Source: an uncultured Nitrosomonas sp. (GTDB lineage Bacteria > Pseudomonadota > Gammaproteobacteria > Burkholderiales > Nitrosomonadaceae). From it: a stretch of DNA of 64,000 nt. Numbering within the stretch: position 1 is the stretch's first letter; each line of letters begins with the position of its first letter. The position numbers and the translations under genes were made by a program. The notes beneath the pieces are model-generated. The model was not told the origin of the DNA. It made no database searches and saw only the letters and a list, made by a program, of their open reading frames with translations. Location of the stretch: contig CASDLT010000026.1 in NCBI GenBank assembly GCA_949281375.1, positions 1 through 64,000 of the forward strand, written 5' to 3'. This document shows positions 63,657-64,000 of this stretch, one piece after another.

Positions 63657-64000
63657 ATGCCCGTTAATATTCCTACTTTGCTTCCTGAACATGTGTTGCC
63701 CGTTGACGGTATGACGCTCGGTATTGCCGAAGCGGGTATCAAAAAACCTAATCGCAAGGATTTACTGGTGATGCTGCTGGACGAAGGTTCACAAGTCGCC
63801 GGAGTGTTTACCCAGAATCGTTTTTGCGCTGCGCCAGTTGTTGTTGCGAAGCAACATCTGACCCGATCTCATATACGCGGATTAGTGGTCAATACCGGTA
63901 ATGCCAATGCGGGAACTGGAGAAACGGGCATTCGGGATGCATTGGTGGCATGTAATGAATTGGCCAGATTGACTGGGCTGGCGCCACAGCAAATTTTACC
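63657..64000 (+). CDS. argJ: ArgJ, glutamate N-acetyltransferase, 5' part only
   Basis: Absent from the ORF track because it runs off the window. The first 114 codons read [29 protein letters not shown], then [26 protein letters not shown] and [18 protein letters not shown], all typical of ArgJ. The enzyme transfers acetyl from N-acetylornithine to glutamate in the cyclic arginine pathway and self-cleaves before a conserved Thr, which lies beyond the window. It is divergent from the carboxypeptidase gene. Confidence 0.95.
   Translation, partial: MPVNIPTLLPEHVLPVDGMTLGIAEAGIKKPNRKDLLVMLLDEGSQVAGVFTQNRFCAAPVVVAKQHLTRSHIRGLVVNTGNANAGTGETGIRDALVACNELARLTGLAPQQIL

Overview
The window looks like chromosomal DNA of a betaproteobacterium of moderate GC content. 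My best guess is an ammonia oxidiser of the Nitrosomonas type. The grounds are the betaproteobacterial block ftsY-ftsE-ftsX-rpoH, a CIRCE operator in front of rpoH, several TTG starts, and many periplasmic copper and heme proteins. This is recognition by eye, not a database search. There are no rRNA genes and no CRISPR array. The only tRNA seen is tRNA-Ser(CGA), and mobile DNA is limited to the end of an IS256-type transposase at the left edge.

Layout. 1-7.8 kb: transposase fragment, a large lipoprotein, GTPase BipA, an ornithine cyclodeaminase-family protein with an odd start, and a chemoreceptor. 7.9-12.9 kb: CutA, DsbD and a TlpA-like thioredoxin, a fluoride channel with its DUF190 partner, and a His-tailed cytochrome. 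12.9-20 kb: a frameshifted methyltransferase, a BON lipoprotein, ttcA, a copper module (cupredoxin, DUF411 protein, cytochrome c lipoprotein) and cca.

20.1-30.3 kb is the most notable region, a sulfur acquisition and storage island. It runs YezD, an alginate-export-type porin, sulfate-binding protein, DUF2325 protein, a degenerate EAL protein, a family 2A encapsulin shell, its cysteine desulfurase cargo with a long disordered N-terminal extension, then the sulfate importer cysT-cysW-cysA. All genes lie on the plus strand and the block ends in a very strong hairpin. The inferred job is to bring sulfate across both membranes, assimilate it to cysteine, and let the encapsulated desulfurase deposit sulfur inside a protein shell. 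The encapsulin-desulfurase pair is known from other bacteria. The porin, DUF2325 and dead-EAL company looks little explored.

30.4-43.9 kb: an exported protein of unknown function, a methyltransferase, an ABC exporter, LolD and LolC/E, a toxin-antitoxin pair, HU, tRNA-Ser, rpoH under a CIRCE operator, ftsX-ftsE-ftsY, a single M16 peptidase, an EF-hand protein and oligoribonuclease. 44-57.8 kb: an M48 peptidase, pterin dehydratase and RsgA operon, a membrane-anchored peroxiredoxin, a DksA-like protein, Smr protein, thioredoxin reductase, a Tat-type intradiol dioxygenase, a porin, glutamate dehydrogenase, Slt transglycosylase, an Hpt protein and a thiolase. 57.8-64 kb: a coiled-coil exported protein, a decayed potassium-channel gene, a YiiX-type hydrolase, DarP, PmbA, a TusA-like protein, a D,D-carboxypeptidase with SPOR domain, and the start of argJ.

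Start codons were chosen by eye from ribosome-binding sites, signal peptides and family lengths, so several differ from the ORF track.
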